Assembly: GCA_937775265.1 (NCBI GenBank)
Contig: CALKBV010000006.1
Location: 339,639-403,638 of the forward strand
Direction of reading: 5' to 3'
DNA: 64,000 nt
DNA from: an uncultured Pseudomonadales bacterium
Lineage (GTDB): Bacteria; Pseudomonadota; Gammaproteobacteria; Pseudomonadales; Azotimanducaceae
Position 1 is the stretch's first letter. The number at the start of each line of letters is the position of its first letter. Shown here in pieces: positions 25,991-35,184 of this stretch. Position numbers and translations under genes: made by a program. The notes under the pieces were generated by a model. It did not search any database and was not told the DNA's origin. It saw nothing but the letters and a program-made list of their open reading frames with translations.

Positions 25991-27065
25991 TATTTATAGC
26001 GCCACTGTCTCGTCGATCAAAATCCTTTACACCCCTGAAGAGTTTATTCTGCCCCACGCTGACCACGCGCTCTCCAGGCTCAACACCAGACAGAATCGCC
26101 ACCTTGCCGCGCCTCACCTCACCCGTCTCAACAATCCGCGCACTGGCAGTCAGACTTCCATCTTCAGTCTCTTCTACTATATAGACCGTGTTACCCTGCA
26201 AGGCATAAGTCATCGCTGTCTCTGGCACCGACACCACGCTCTGCTTTTCACCCAGGTCAACTACAAGCGTTGCAAACATGCCAGGTAGCAATCCTGTGGA
26301 CTCTTTTAACATCGCCCGAAGCAGCACATTTCGTGTTGCGGTATCTATTTGCGAATCGACCGCACTGACCACCGCCTCGAACCGCCTGTCCGGGAAGGCA
26401 TCAACTTCGACGCCAACCTCCAACCCGGCCCTTAATTTCGGTGTATAGCGCGCCGGCACAGTGAAATCTATCTCCAACTCGCTATGATCCTGGAGGGCTG
26501 CAATAACGGTACCCGGTGACAGGTAATCACCAACGTCAACCCGTCTGATTCCCATGATACCGGCGAATGGTGCTGCTATTCTTTTATTGGCCAGCCTTGC
26601 CTCGGTTTCGGCCAGCTGTGCCTTGGCGCGTTCCAGGTCAGCTCGGGAACGATCGTATTGGGATTGCGGAATGGATTTTTGTTTAATGAGCGTCTTGTCT
26701 CGCTCGAACAATATTTCGGCCAGTTCCAGACTTGCAATCTGGTTGTTACGGCTCGCTTCCTCTATCTCATCGTTCAGCACTACCAAAAGCTGGCCCGCCT
26801 GGACGGCATTCCCGGAATCAAAATGAATCTCGGTGATCTGACCACTGGTTTCTGAAGTCAAATCAACCCCGCGCACGGCTTGTATGGATCCAACGGCGTT
26901 CAGCACCTGCCCCCAGCTTTCACTAGTTGCAATTGAGGCTGCGATGGTAACCGGCGGTGGCGAAAAATCCATTGACGAAAAGGCACTAAATCGCTTGAAA
27001 AGGAATCCGCCAATAGCCCCAAAAATGACAATAAGAATGATCGTGACGACAATATAGGCTTTCAA
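25977..27065 (-). CDS. RND efflux periplasmic adaptor subunit
   Basis: The 362-residue membrane-fusion protein has an N-terminal membrane anchor (about residues 5-25), a lipoyl-like half-motif (GQITEIHFDSGNAVQAGQLLVVLN), a helical hairpin (about 105-165) and beta-barrel segments (LLPGMFATLVVDLGEKQSVVSVPETAMTY by position). It links the permease to an outer-membrane channel. Its stop overlaps the permease start, a sign of translational coupling. Confidence 0.94.
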   Translation of the reverse strand: MKAYIVVTIILIVIFGAIGGFLFKRFSAFSSMDFSPPPVTIAASIATSESWGQVLNAVGSIQAVRGVDLTSETSGQITEIHFDSGNAVQAGQLLVVLNDEIEEASRNNQIASLELAEILFERDKTLIKQKSIPQSQYDRSRADLERAKAQLAETEARLANKRIAAPFAGIMGIRRVDVGDYLSPGTVIAALQDHSELEIDFTVPARYTPKLRAGLEVGVEVDAFPDRRFEAVVSAVDSQIDTATRNVLLRAMLKESTGLLPGMFATLVVDLGEKQSVVSVPETAMTYALQGNTVYIVEETEDGSLTASARIVETGEVRRGKVAILSGVEPGERVVSVGQNKLFRGVKDFDRRDSGAINNEIH

Positions 27066-27244
27066 ATAGACCCCAATACTCGGAAGAAAAACGCAAGAAC
27101 AGGGAATTAACCACCTTTTGGGTCAATGGTCAAAGTAATCGTACCTGAACAAAAATTCCGCCAGAGTCCTGCGGCCATGCTGCCATCGCGGGGTGACGTT
27201 TAAGAAAGCACGAAACTGGTGCACAAGCCCCAACCCCCTATGCG

Positions 27245-28426
27245 CTAACCCGTCTGAAACAGTTTCGGCAAATCCTCATCGGAAGTTTCCAGCAGCGTGT
27301 CGACCCATTGATGGAATCGCTGGCCACCGCCTTCGTTTTTACCAAAGAGCACATGATCACGCACGCCAACGTTAAGGTTTTTCTGCAGGGCAATTCCTGT
27401 AGCGTAATCTTCTTCCTGAACAACATATTCAAGAAACTCAAACTGTTGCTCTGCATCTTTTTTTAGCGCGTCCGTATCCGGCGCCTTCTCCATCAGGAAT
27501 ATCTGGTTAGTGTATGACGTCTCCGGCGTCGCTCCCGGGAACAATTGTGAAATCATGACCGACCGGCCACCACCGGCGAAACTTGCGATAGAAATATGTG
27601 GAAAAATAGTCCAGACGCCAGCAACCAGCCTGTTGGTTGGCCACTCGTCATCTGGCAGGCCTTCAAACTCTTCATAAGACGCATCAGGTCTGCCCATGTG
27701 AGTATGTGGACCCCAACTATAGTAGTTGGCCTTATTTCCTATCTCTGTGCCAAAGGTTTCCCTGTGCAAAATCGGAAGGTGATAGTAGTCAAGGTAACCG
27801 TCGTAGGCTATTTTCCAGTTGGGTCCCTCTACCCGCTGGTTTTTCGCATAGTGCCAGTTATCAAAACCGAATTGCGCCAGCAGTGAATCGTATCCTGACA
27901 GGAAGAGGGTAATGTCCAGCGTGGATTTTGGGTCAAGTGTCACCCAGATTAATCCTGCCTTCTCCAGGCTGGGTAATTCCGTAAGCCCATAATCCTGCTT
28001 GTCGATATCGCCAAAGTCGTCAGCAGAATAGATAGCAACCAAATCTCCGTCCGGGTTGTATGTCCATGCATGATAAGGGCAGCTGAATCGATGCGCGGTG
28101 CCACAGCCTTCATGCACAAGCCTGGCACCGCGATGGCTACACATATTAACAAACGCCTTTATACCGCCACCTTGAGTACGCGTAATAAACACCTGCACGC
28201 CCGCAGCCACCATCGCTTTGTAATCACCCACTTCCTTCAGCTCAGCCGTGGTGGCCAGCAGTAGCGGCATACGGCGAAAAATTTTTTCCTTCTCGCCTTC
28301 CCATCGAGCCTGATCGTAGTAATTCTCAACGGGAACCTTGTGGATACTGTCCGCCTGGTCCTGCGTGCCGTTCCTACCGTGCTCCAGGTCTTTTCGTGCC
28401 ATTTCGACCAATTGCGCTTTCGACAT
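27245..28426 (-). CDS. Rieske-type aromatic ring-hydroxylating oxygenase, alpha subunit
   Basis: The 393-residue protein has a Rieske 2Fe-2S motif, CSHRGARLVHEG then CPYHAW (Cys-x-His ... Cys-x2-His), near residues 93-120. The mononuclear iron site lies in NWKIAYDGYLDYYHLPILHRETFG, with the two His and bridging Asp. A C-terminal SRPBCC-like catalytic domain follows. It resembles alpha subunits that hydroxylate or demethylate aromatic or quaternary-ammonium compounds. No beta subunit or reductase is adjacent. Confidence 0.9.
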   Translation of the reverse strand: MSKAQLVEMARKDLEHGRNGTQDQADSIHKVPVENYYDQARWEGEKEKIFRRMPLLLATTAELKEVGDYKAMVAAGVQVFITRTQGGGIKAFVNMCSHRGARLVHEGCGTAHRFSCPYHAWTYNPDGDLVAIYSADDFGDIDKQDYGLTELPSLEKAGLIWVTLDPKSTLDITLFLSGYDSLLAQFGFDNWHYAKNQRVEGPNWKIAYDGYLDYYHLPILHRETFGTEIGNKANYYSWGPHTHMGRPDASYEEFEGLPDDEWPTNRLVAGVWTIFPHISIASFAGGGRSVMISQLFPGATPETSYTNQIFLMEKAPDTDALKKDAEQQFEFLEYVVQEEDYATGIALQKNLNVGVRDHVLFGKNEGGGQRFHQWVDTLLETSDEDLPKLFQTG

Positions 28427-28573
28427 TTGAGTTGTTCCTTAAGTTGAACTCACAGGTAAACCGTAAAACAGTTCACGAACGCTGACAAGCATTACGTACC
28501 TCCACCAAAGAGTTTTTGATCGGCAACTCAAGTCCCACCTGACGAGTCATTGACCGCTAATGTCCAGCCCCCC

Positions 28574-28597
28574 TGTTCAGGCCCATGTTCAGGCCCC
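28574..28597. repeat. 12-bp direct tandem repeat, two copies
   Basis: TGTTCAGGCCCA is followed directly by TGTTCAGGCCCC, differing only at the last base. It lies in the divergent gap before the small membrane-protein gene. It matches other short tandem duplications in this window. Confidence 0.6.
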
Positions 28598-28673
28598 TAT
28601 TGACAGTTTCGAAGAGTAAAGTCACCATTTCATCTATATGATGTCAACAATATCACTTCAAGGTAGGTAACCC

Positions 28674-28898
28674 ATGAAACTGATCGGGCTATTGCTCTCC
28701 CCTATTGCCTTCAGCATCGGGTTTCTAGCCCCCCTTCTTGCTCAGGTGATGCTGGCAATGAACACCGAACTCAGTATGCCAATCGCCTACGGCACTGGGC
28801 TCGCGATTTCTATCTCGTTTGGCATTGTGGCGCAGAGTCGAGGAAGCTGGCTCTGGGTAAAAGACCATGAGTTAGGCAATGAGTCAGACCATGAATAA
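28674..28898 (+). CDS. Small two-helix membrane protein
   Basis: The 74-residue protein has two predicted membrane helices (about residues 5-28 and 35-53) and an acidic tail. The start is supported by AAGGTAGG just upstream. Its stop overlaps the desaturase gene, and an internal desaturase ATG forms ATGAATAA with it, so the two are probably coupled. I do not recognise the family; a role as a small partner of the desaturase is a guess from position only. Confidence 0.6.
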   Translation: MKLIGLLLSPIAFSIGFLAPLLAQVMLAMNTELSMPIAYGTGLAISISFGIVAQSRGSWLWVKDHELGNESDHE

Positions 28899-29766
28899 AG
28901 CCACGGTAAGCCTGGATTCACTGAACGAGGCAGAACTGGATGCGCTCGAACGCAAAATTGCAGGCAAATATATGAACATGGTTCCCTGGGGAGTGGTTGT
29001 CTGGGGCATTGGCAACCTGATCGCTTGGCTTGCAGTCTGGCCACTAGTGCTGATGGACATTATTCCGCTCTGGCTGGGGTTTATCCTCGCCACCCTCAAC
29101 GTTGCATTATCCTACCTGCCTTCCCATGAGGCGCAGCACAATATTATTGCGAGTAAAGGGCAACCACTTCGCTGGCTTAACGAACTTGTGGGTCATCTAT
29201 CCACTATCCCGTTGGTCTCACCCTATCGCGTACTTCGGTATACTCACTACGAGCATCACTCACACACCAACGATCCCCAACTTGATCCGGACTTCAATGT
29301 CCACGCTAATTCTGGCTGGCACTTCCTGTGGAAAAGCATCATGAATCGCCAACCTGGATCCGGCACCGGCAAGGCCTATCCAGAAACACTAAAACGTACC
29401 GGTAAAGAGCATATGATACTGGATGCGGTCATCTACCAGGGCGTGTACCTGGTTATCATGTTTACCCTCGCCTGGGCTGGCTACGCGATTGAAGCCGCGC
29501 TTCTGTGGTGGGTACCGAAAGAAATCGCCACTACGTACATTGCGTACTACTTAAGCTGGGCTCCACACCACCCCGGCAAGGAGCAGGGCCGCTACAAGGA
29601 CACAAGGGGATTTAAGAGTCGCCTCGGCAACCTCTTATCAATGGGCATGCAATACCACATCATCCATCATCTATACCCGAGAATCCCACTCTCACTGACA
29701 CCGGCTGCATACAGGGAACTAAAACCAATCTTACAACGCCGGGCGTGCAACCTCGGTGAGTTGTAA
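28879..29766 (+). CDS. Membrane fatty acid desaturase-like protein
   Basis: The 295-residue integral-membrane di-iron enzyme has three His boxes: PSHEAQHN, HYEHHSHTND and YHIIHHLYP. Several hydrophobic segments flank them. The pattern fits the FA_desaturase family, which includes acyl desaturases and carotenoid hydroxylases; it is not the alkane-hydroxylase AlkB pattern. The ATG at 28879 gives this length; the ATG at 28891 is an alternative because it overlaps the stop of the preceding small gene. It is upstream of the CYP153-like P450 on the same strand. Confidence 0.88.
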   Translation: MSQTMNKATVSLDSLNEAELDALERKIAGKYMNMVPWGVVVWGIGNLIAWLAVWPLVLMDIIPLWLGFILATLNVALSYLPSHEAQHNIIASKGQPLRWLNELVGHLSTIPLVSPYRVLRYTHYEHHSHTNDPQLDPDFNVHANSGWHFLWKSIMNRQPGSGTGKAYPETLKRTGKEHMILDAVIYQGVYLVIMFTLAWAGYAIEAALLWWVPKEIATTYIAYYLSWAPHHPGKEQGRYKDTRGFKSRLGNLLSMGMQYHIIHHLYPRIPLSLTPAAYRELKPILQRRACNLGEL

Positions 29767-29807
29767 ATAAGGACCAATAGCCCAGGAACAGCAAAGGATA
29801 GCACCAT

Positions 29808-31064
29808 ATGAATTCACTGGCAGTAAACAAAGAAAAGATGTTAGCGCAGGCCTGGACCGTTCCGCTAGAGGAAATGGACATCAGCAACTGGTATCTCACC
29901 GAACATGATGTGGTCTGGCCTTATTTCGAGCGCCTGCGAAAAGAAGACCCGGTGCACTATACCGAAGATTCACGCTACGGCCCTTTTTGGTCTATTACAC
30001 GATTTAACGACATCAAGTTCGTCGACCAGAACCACAAGCTATTCTCTTCGCAAGGATCAATTGGCATCGAGGACCAATTGGAGGAATTCACTACGCCGAT
30101 GTTCATCGCGATGGACCCCCCGAAGCATGACGCCCAGCGCAAAGCTGTCTCTCCGGTTGTCGCACCAAGCAATCTTGCGGAACTGGAACCCCTCATACGA
30201 TCCAGGGTTGGAACTATCCTGGAAGGCTTACCTATCGGTGAAACCTTTAATTGGGTCGATCGAGTATCGATTGAACTCACAACCCAAATGCTGGCAACAC
30301 TCTTTAATTTCCCGTTTGAAGACCGTTACCTATTAACCCGATGGTCTGATATCGCAACCGGAGGGAAAAATAGCGGCCACGTGAACACCACGGAGGGTTT
30401 CCAGCGCGAAATGATGGAATGCCTAGCATACTTTACCCGCCTGTGGCGTGCCCGCGAGAATGAAACCGGTGGGTTCGACCTCATTTCCATGATGGCGAAC
30501 AACGAAGATACAAAAGACGTAGTCGACCGCCCTCTTGAGTATCTAGGCAATCTTATCCTGCTTATTGTTGGCGGGAATGATACGACCCGAAATTCAATCT
30601 CAGGTGGTGTACTTGCGCTCAACAAGTTTCCGGAACAGTACGATAAATTGAACGCAAAACCCGCTTTGATCCCAAATATGGTCGCCGAGATAATTCGCTG
30701 GCAGACCCCTCTCGCTTTTATGCGAAGAACAGCCCTTGAAGATGTAGAAATGCATGGTAAGCAAATCAAAAAGGGCGACAAGGTGGTGATGTGGTACGCC
30801 TCTGGTAACCGTGATGAGGAAACCTTCGAGGATGCAGACAGGTTGATTATCGATCGCCCCAACGCGCGTAACCATGTCTCATTTGGATTCGGCATCCATC
30901 GATGTATGGGTAATCGTCTCGCCGAGATGCAGCTCCGGGTTCTGTGGGAAGAAATCCAGACACGATTCCGCAAAGTTGAAGTAGTAGGAGAACCTGTTCG
31001 CAACAGGTCCGCTTTCGTTCGAGGATACAGTGAGCTTCCAGTAAAACTAATTCCGCTAGACTAG
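29808..31064 (+). CDS. Cytochrome P450, CYP153-like alkane hydroxylase
   Basis: The 418-residue protein has the I-helix VGGNDTTRNSISGGVLAL, the ExxR in VAEIIRWQTPLAFMRR and the haem loop SFGFGIHRCMGNRLAE. The segments FTTPMFIAMDPPKHDAQRK and WVDRVSIELTTQMLATLFNFP are those I know from CYP153, bacterial terminal hydroxylases of medium-chain alkanes and fatty acids. Ferredoxin and ferredoxin-reductase genes, often next to CYP153, are missing here. The start is an ATG shortly after AGGATAGCACCAT. Assignment to CYP153 rests on remembered sequence blocks. Confidence 0.9.
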   Translation: MNSLAVNKEKMLAQAWTVPLEEMDISNWYLTEHDVVWPYFERLRKEDPVHYTEDSRYGPFWSITRFNDIKFVDQNHKLFSSQGSIGIEDQLEEFTTPMFIAMDPPKHDAQRKAVSPVVAPSNLAELEPLIRSRVGTILEGLPIGETFNWVDRVSIELTTQMLATLFNFPFEDRYLLTRWSDIATGGKNSGHVNTTEGFQREMMECLAYFTRLWRARENETGGFDLISMMANNEDTKDVVDRPLEYLGNLILLIVGGNDTTRNSISGGVLALNKFPEQYDKLNAKPALIPNMVAEIIRWQTPLAFMRRTALEDVEMHGKQIKKGDKVVMWYASGNRDEETFEDADRLIIDRPNARNHVSFGFGIHRCMGNRLAEMQLRVLWEEIQTRFRKVEVVGEPVRNRSAFVRGYSELPVKLIPLD

Positions 31065-31111
31065 TTCTCGATCTTGGATCAACGTTCTTATCAGCCACAT
31101 GGGTACGCATA

Positions 31112-32143
31112 ATGGAATTTGACTTGATGACAGGTGCAAACACCTGGAAAAAATCCGCCGAGCTTGCATCTAAGCTTGAGAGGGCAGGCTTCGCTGGCAT
31201 GCTGTTTACTGAAGCTGGCCAGGTTCCATGGATGATGATCGCTGCAGCCGCGACCGCGGCCCCCTCACTAAACTTTACGACCGGAATAGCCGTTGCGTTT
31301 CCCAGAAGCCCAATGATGTCAGCTCAAATTGCTTGGGAACTCGCTCAAAACACCGAAGGTCGATTCCGACTGGGACTGGGAAGCCAGGTAAAGGGTCATA
31401 TTGAACGCCGATACAGTGCCCACTGGGACAAACCCGCCCCCCAGATGAGGGATTACGTCAACGCTTTCAAGGCCTGTATTCGCGCCTTCAGGCAGGAGGA
31501 AAAACTCCATCACGAAGGCCCATACTACAATCTGTCATTGCTGCCAGGTCAATGGGCGCCTGGCCGACATGATTATGAAGATATCAAGATTGATATCTCG
31601 GCCGTCGGTCCCTACATGTGCAAAGTTGCAGGAGAGCTATGTGATGGGCTTCATGTCCATCCCATGCATTCAATGAATTATATCAACACGCGCCTTCTCC
31701 CGGACCTGCAGTCCGGCGCCGACAGATCAGGCCGCAGCGCCAGTCACATCGATTTGATCATTCCTGTATTCGCGATTCCCGGCGATTCTCCTGAAGAAAG
31801 GCAATCAATGATCAACCGGACCCGGACGCAAATCTCTTTTTACGGCTCAACGCCAAACTATTCATTTCAGTTTGATGATCTGGGGTATGAGGGTACAACC
31901 CAAAAACTCGGCGCGCTCATGAAACAAGGAGACATTCCGGCCATGGCTAATCTCATTTCTGATGAAATGCTTGAGCACTTTGCCCTGGTCGCCAAGTGGG
32001 ATGATATGGCCGATACATTGATTGATCGATACCAAGGCATCGCATCCCGGGTGGTTACCTATCTGGCCAGCGAAGACATTCACCGCCACCCCGAAAACCT
32101 CAACAAGTGGGGAGAAATAGCCAGGGCAGTGCGGCAGCACTAG
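31112..32143 (+). CDS. LLM-class flavin/F420-type oxidoreductase
   Basis: This 343-residue luciferase-like monooxygenase-fold protein has blocks such as LERAGFAGMLFTEAGQVPWMMIAAAA, LNFTTGIAVAFPRSPMMSAQIAWELA and GRFRLGLGSQVKGHIERRY. They resemble the TIGR03617-type group usually described as F420-dependent. Whether this organism makes F420 cannot be told from the window, so FMN is equally possible. It follows the CYP153-like gene by 47 nt and is probably in the same transcript. Confidence 0.85.
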   Translation: MEFDLMTGANTWKKSAELASKLERAGFAGMLFTEAGQVPWMMIAAAATAAPSLNFTTGIAVAFPRSPMMSAQIAWELAQNTEGRFRLGLGSQVKGHIERRYSAHWDKPAPQMRDYVNAFKACIRAFRQEEKLHHEGPYYNLSLLPGQWAPGRHDYEDIKIDISAVGPYMCKVAGELCDGLHVHPMHSMNYINTRLLPDLQSGADRSGRSASHIDLIIPVFAIPGDSPEERQSMINRTRTQISFYGSTPNYSFQFDDLGYEGTTQKLGALMKQGDIPAMANLISDEMLEHFALVAKWDDMADTLIDRYQGIASRVVTYLASEDIHRHPENLNKWGEIARAVRQH

Positions 32144-32292
32144 GGGCTATTTGGCGCATCCGTCACTGTAGTCCAGCCAGACACACAGGACAAAAACCAC
32201 CGGTAGACTTTCATAAAAAGATACCAACTTGAGACCGCCAAAGTAAGTGACTTTTAGCCAGCATCAGTTGTCTATTATCGCACCTGTTTGAA

Positions 32293-32970
32293 TCAGCGGT
32301 ATCGTGTTGGGTCAGTGATTCCTGCGTCGGAGAAACCCACTTTGCGAAGCACACAGCTGTCACAATCTCCACAGGCTTCGCCTGAGTCAGTCAGACGGTA
32401 GCAGGATACAGTCTGAGCGTAATCAACACCCAGCTCTAGTCCTTTTATGATGATCTCCCTTTTTGATAGCTGGATAAGAGGGGCATGGATCGTCATCTTC
32501 CGGCCTTCCACGCCGGCGCGGGTCGCCAGATTCGCCACCTCTTCAAATGCACTGATGAACTCTGGCCTGCAGTCGGGATAACCTGAATAATCCACCGCAT
32601 TGACGCCAAGAAAGATATCCCTGGCACCAAGCACTTCTGCCCATCCCAGCGCATAAGCGAGGAACACTGTATTCCTGGCTGGCACGTAGGTGATCGGAAT
32701 CTCGCTGCAGACATCTTTTGCGTCAGGCACAGCAATACTGTCATCGGTCAGCGCAGAGCCGCCAAAAGCGCCTATATCAATGACCGCTACCCGATGTTCA
32801 ATGGCCCCTAACGTCGTGGCCAGCTGCTCTGCATAACCAACTTCTGCGATCTGTTTTTGACCATAGGAAAAGCTCAGACAATAACAGTCATAACCATCGG
32901 CCCGTGCGCCCGCAAGCACCGTCGCAGAATCAAGACCACCTGACAGCAGAATGACGGCTTTCTTACTCAT
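32293..32970 (-). CDS. queC: 7-cyano-7-deazaguanine synthase
   Basis: The 225-residue QueC has the N-type ATP-pyrophosphatase P-loop [15 protein letters not shown] near the N-terminus and the C-terminal zinc site [20 protein letters not shown]. It makes preQ0 for queuosine tRNA modification. It follows queE across a 10-bp tandem-repeat stretch and ends the tol-pal-que operon. The start ATG is the last copy of that repeat. Confidence 0.97.
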   Translation of the reverse strand: MSKKAVILLSGGLDSATVLAGARADGYDCYCLSFSYGQKQIAEVGYAEQLATTLGAIEHRVAVIDIGAFGGSALTDDSIAVPDAKDVCSEIPITYVPARNTVFLAYALGWAEVLGARDIFLGVNAVDYSGYPDCRPEFISAFEEVANLATRAGVEGRKMTIHAPLIQLSKREIIIKGLELGVDYAQTVSCYRLTDSGEACGDCDSCVLRKVGFSDAGITDPTRYR

Positions 32971-33024
32971 ATCTCCTCATAGCTACTCACATCTCCTCAT
33001 ATCTATTCATACGCTACTCATACT
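32968..33024 (-). repeat. Tandem 10-bp repeats with start codons at the queE-queC junction
   Basis: On the minus strand about six degenerate units of TATGAGGAGA follow one another from the queE stop to the queC start. Two units are exact, and the others differ at one to three positions. Each unit carries ATG or GTG and most carry GAGGAG-like ribosome-binding sequence, so several tiny frames overlap. The last unit supplies the queC ATG. Confidence 0.75.
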
Positions 33025-33662
33025 CCGGGCGTATCGCCCCAAAGGAGCTTGTGTAATTGAACCTGCAGCCTAACCGGCAACTCATCTTCCAGTATCCAGT
33101 CCGCGAGCTCGCGTGATTCAAGTTCGCCGTGGCTGGCGGAAAACAATATCTCATCAACTTTTTTAGCGAGCTGCAACTCCTGCATCTTGAACCTGGCCCA
33201 CTCATAATCTCCACGATGGCAGATAACAAACTTCACCTGGTCATCCTGTTTCAGCCTGGGGATATTCTCGAACAGGTTGCGCGATACCTCACCTGAACCC
33301 GGTGTCTTGAGATCAAGTACCACCGACACCCTCGCATCGATTCCTGTTATATCCATCGCACCACTGGTTTCGAGAGAAACCGCATATCCCTCGTCACAGA
33401 GCCGGGTCAGAAGCGAACGACATTCCGGCTGAGCAAGTGGTTCACCGCCAGTTACAGTCACAAACGGAGTTTTTCGAGCCTTGACTGCATCGATGATCGC
33501 GTCAATGGACATCTTCTCGCCACCGTGAAACGCGTATTCCGTATCGCAATACTGGCAACGAAGTGGGCAGCCGGTCAGGCGGACAAAAGCTGTGGGTAAA
33601 CCGACAGTTCGAGCTTCACCCTGGAGTGAGTGAAAGATTTCTGTGATTCTAAGAGACGACAT
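33018..33662 (-). CDS. queE: 7-carboxy-7-deazaguanine synthase
   Basis: The 214-residue radical SAM enzyme QueE converts carboxy-tetrahydropterin to carboxy-deazaguanine in the queuosine pathway. The cluster motif is CPLRCQYC (Cys32, Cys36, Cys39), preceded by FHSLQGEARTVGLPTAFVRLTG. TVTGGEPLAQPE is the SAM-binding GGE region. It lies between cpoB and queC in one operon; its start is 2 nt from the cpoB stop. Confidence 0.97.
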   Translation of the reverse strand: MSSLRITEIFHSLQGEARTVGLPTAFVRLTGCPLRCQYCDTEYAFHGGEKMSIDAIIDAVKARKTPFVTVTGGEPLAQPECRSLLTRLCDEGYAVSLETSGAMDITGIDARVSVVLDLKTPGSGEVSRNLFENIPRLKQDDQVKFVICHRGDYEWARFKMQELQLAKKVDEILFSASHGELESRELADWILEDELPVRLQVQLHKLLWGDTPGV

Positions 33663-33663
33663 T

Positions 33664-34452
33664 TCAGTTGCCGCAATTCACCGATTCGCGCAGATAATTT
33701 TCTGCGAGTTTGGCGGCAGTTTTGCCTGGATATTGGTCCATAACTTGCTGTAGAAGATCTGTTGCCCGTTCGCAATCGCCAAGCGTGTAATAAACTTTAC
33801 CCAAAGCATAAGCTGCATCAGGAACCTTACTATGGTCAGGAAAATAGCTGATGACTTGCGCTAGTGCCTGCCTGGCCTTTTCGAAATCCGGATTGGTTTT
33901 CGCGGCCTGGACCTGCCCGAGCCAATAGTAGGTATTAGCTGTGTACTCACCATCAGGAAACCTGTCAATCAACGCTTCAAGCTGAGTAATTGCCATATCA
34001 TACTGTCTGTTGCGAATCAGTATCTGGGTGGTCTCATACAGGTCTTTTTCGCTGAGGTTTTCATCGATTACTGAGACTGCTGTTTCTCCGGGATCTTCCG
34101 CAAAGGGCTCTGGTACCTGCACATTTGCTTTGAGCACCTGCTGCAAACGGGCGTCAAGCTCAAGGTAGCGATCATCCTGAATCGATTTAAGTCTGCTCAG
34201 CTCATGTTGGAGTCGTTCAACCAGACCCCGAAGTTCCATGACTTCCTGTTGAAGCAATTGCTGCTGGTACTGGTTTTCCATCCCACCTGACGCTACCTCC
34301 TCCTCAATTGGCGGCTGATAGGTCACCACCGACTCTCTGCTTTCAACAGGAACAGGTGACTGGGCGGCGGAAACGAAAAGTGGCATGCTAACGACTACAC
34401 TAATGGCAGGTATCAGCACACCACTTAAAAGCGGGTGACTAACTTTCATCAA
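33664..34452 (-). CDS. cpoB: Cell division coordinator CpoB (YbgF)
   Basis: The 262-residue periplasmic protein has a signal peptide (about 1-30), a trimerising coiled coil (about 60-110, LQQEVMELRGLVERLQHELSRLK by position) and C-terminal TPR repeats (about 135-260). CpoB links peptidoglycan synthesis with Tol-Pal function during constriction. It follows pal by 5 nt in the usual order. Confidence 0.94.
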   Translation of the reverse strand: MMKVSHPLLSGVLIPAISVVVSMPLFVSAAQSPVPVESRESVVTYQPPIEEEVASGGMENQYQQQLLQQEVMELRGLVERLQHELSRLKSIQDDRYLELDARLQQVLKANVQVPEPFAEDPGETAVSVIDENLSEKDLYETTQILIRNRQYDMAITQLEALIDRFPDGEYTANTYYWLGQVQAAKTNPDFEKARQALAQVISYFPDHSKVPDAAYALGKVYYTLGDCERATDLLQQVMDQYPGKTAAKLAENYLRESVNCGN

Positions 34453-34457
34453 AACCC

Positions 34458-35006
34458 TTATCTATAAACAATCTCAACGCGGCGATTTTCTGCCCATGAT
34501 GATTCTGAATGCCCGTTATTAGCTGGCTTTTCTTCACCGTAGCTAATCACTTCGATCTGGTTTCGGGCTGCGCCTTGAGCAACAAGATACGCACGTACTG
34601 CATTTGCTCGACGCTCGCCCAGTGCCAGGTTATATTCCCGGGTTCCACGTTCGTCAGCATGTCCTTCCACTCGAACCCGAAGGTAGCGATCAGCACTCAG
34701 TACTCCCGCATGCTTGTTTAGCTCTTCATGACCTGTTCGTCGAACGATCGCCTGGTCGAAATCGAAGTAGAAGACACCTTGAAGCGTCTCACCAGAACCC
34801 ATGTCATCGGCCGGAAGTACGATCTTACCGTTATTGACCATCGGCCCGGCAGGCTCAATCGGCTCATCGTCTGCGCTGGTATCCAAAACCTGTTCCATTG
34901 GCTCGATATCTGGACCCGAATCAGCAGGCTCCTGACTCGCACAACCGCCTAGCAATAAGGCTGCAAAGCAGAGCAGCAGTAGACCGCGTAACTTAAATAT
35001 TCCCAT
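34458..35006 (-). CDS. pal: Peptidoglycan-associated lipoprotein Pal
   Basis: The 182-residue protein has a lipobox LLGGC (Cys22) and a C-terminal OmpA-like peptidoglycan-binding domain (VEGHADERGTREYNLALGERRANAVRAYL by position). Pal anchors the outer membrane to peptidoglycan in the Tol-Pal system. The ATG at 35006 is chosen because AAAGGAGTTACTC precedes it; the frame is open six codons further. About 180 nt separate it from tolB. Confidence 0.96.
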   Translation of the reverse strand: MGIFKLRGLLLLCFAALLLGGCASQEPADSGPDIEPMEQVLDTSADDEPIEPAGPMVNNGKIVLPADDMGSGETLQGVFYFDFDQAIVRRTGHEELNKHAGVLSADRYLRVRVEGHADERGTREYNLALGERRANAVRAYLVAQGAARNQIEVISYGEEKPANNGHSESSWAENRRVEIVYR

Positions 35007-35184
35007 GAGTAACTCCTTTACCATCTGTATTCTGAGTAGTTCTTCAAAGTTGGATTAAACCACAAAAAGCCCAAAATAATTACTCATCAAACGAAATATT
35101 CGATGAATAAGCCTCCGCCACACGGCGTAGTCATTGCTTTTCAGCGATTAACGCTAGTCATTCGACCATCTTAATGGTCAATTG

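Noticed and set aside
30326..31003. 225-codon open frame antisense to the CYP153-like P450
   Set aside because: It is a shadow of the P450 reading frame; the protein is Ser/Arg-rich without motif.
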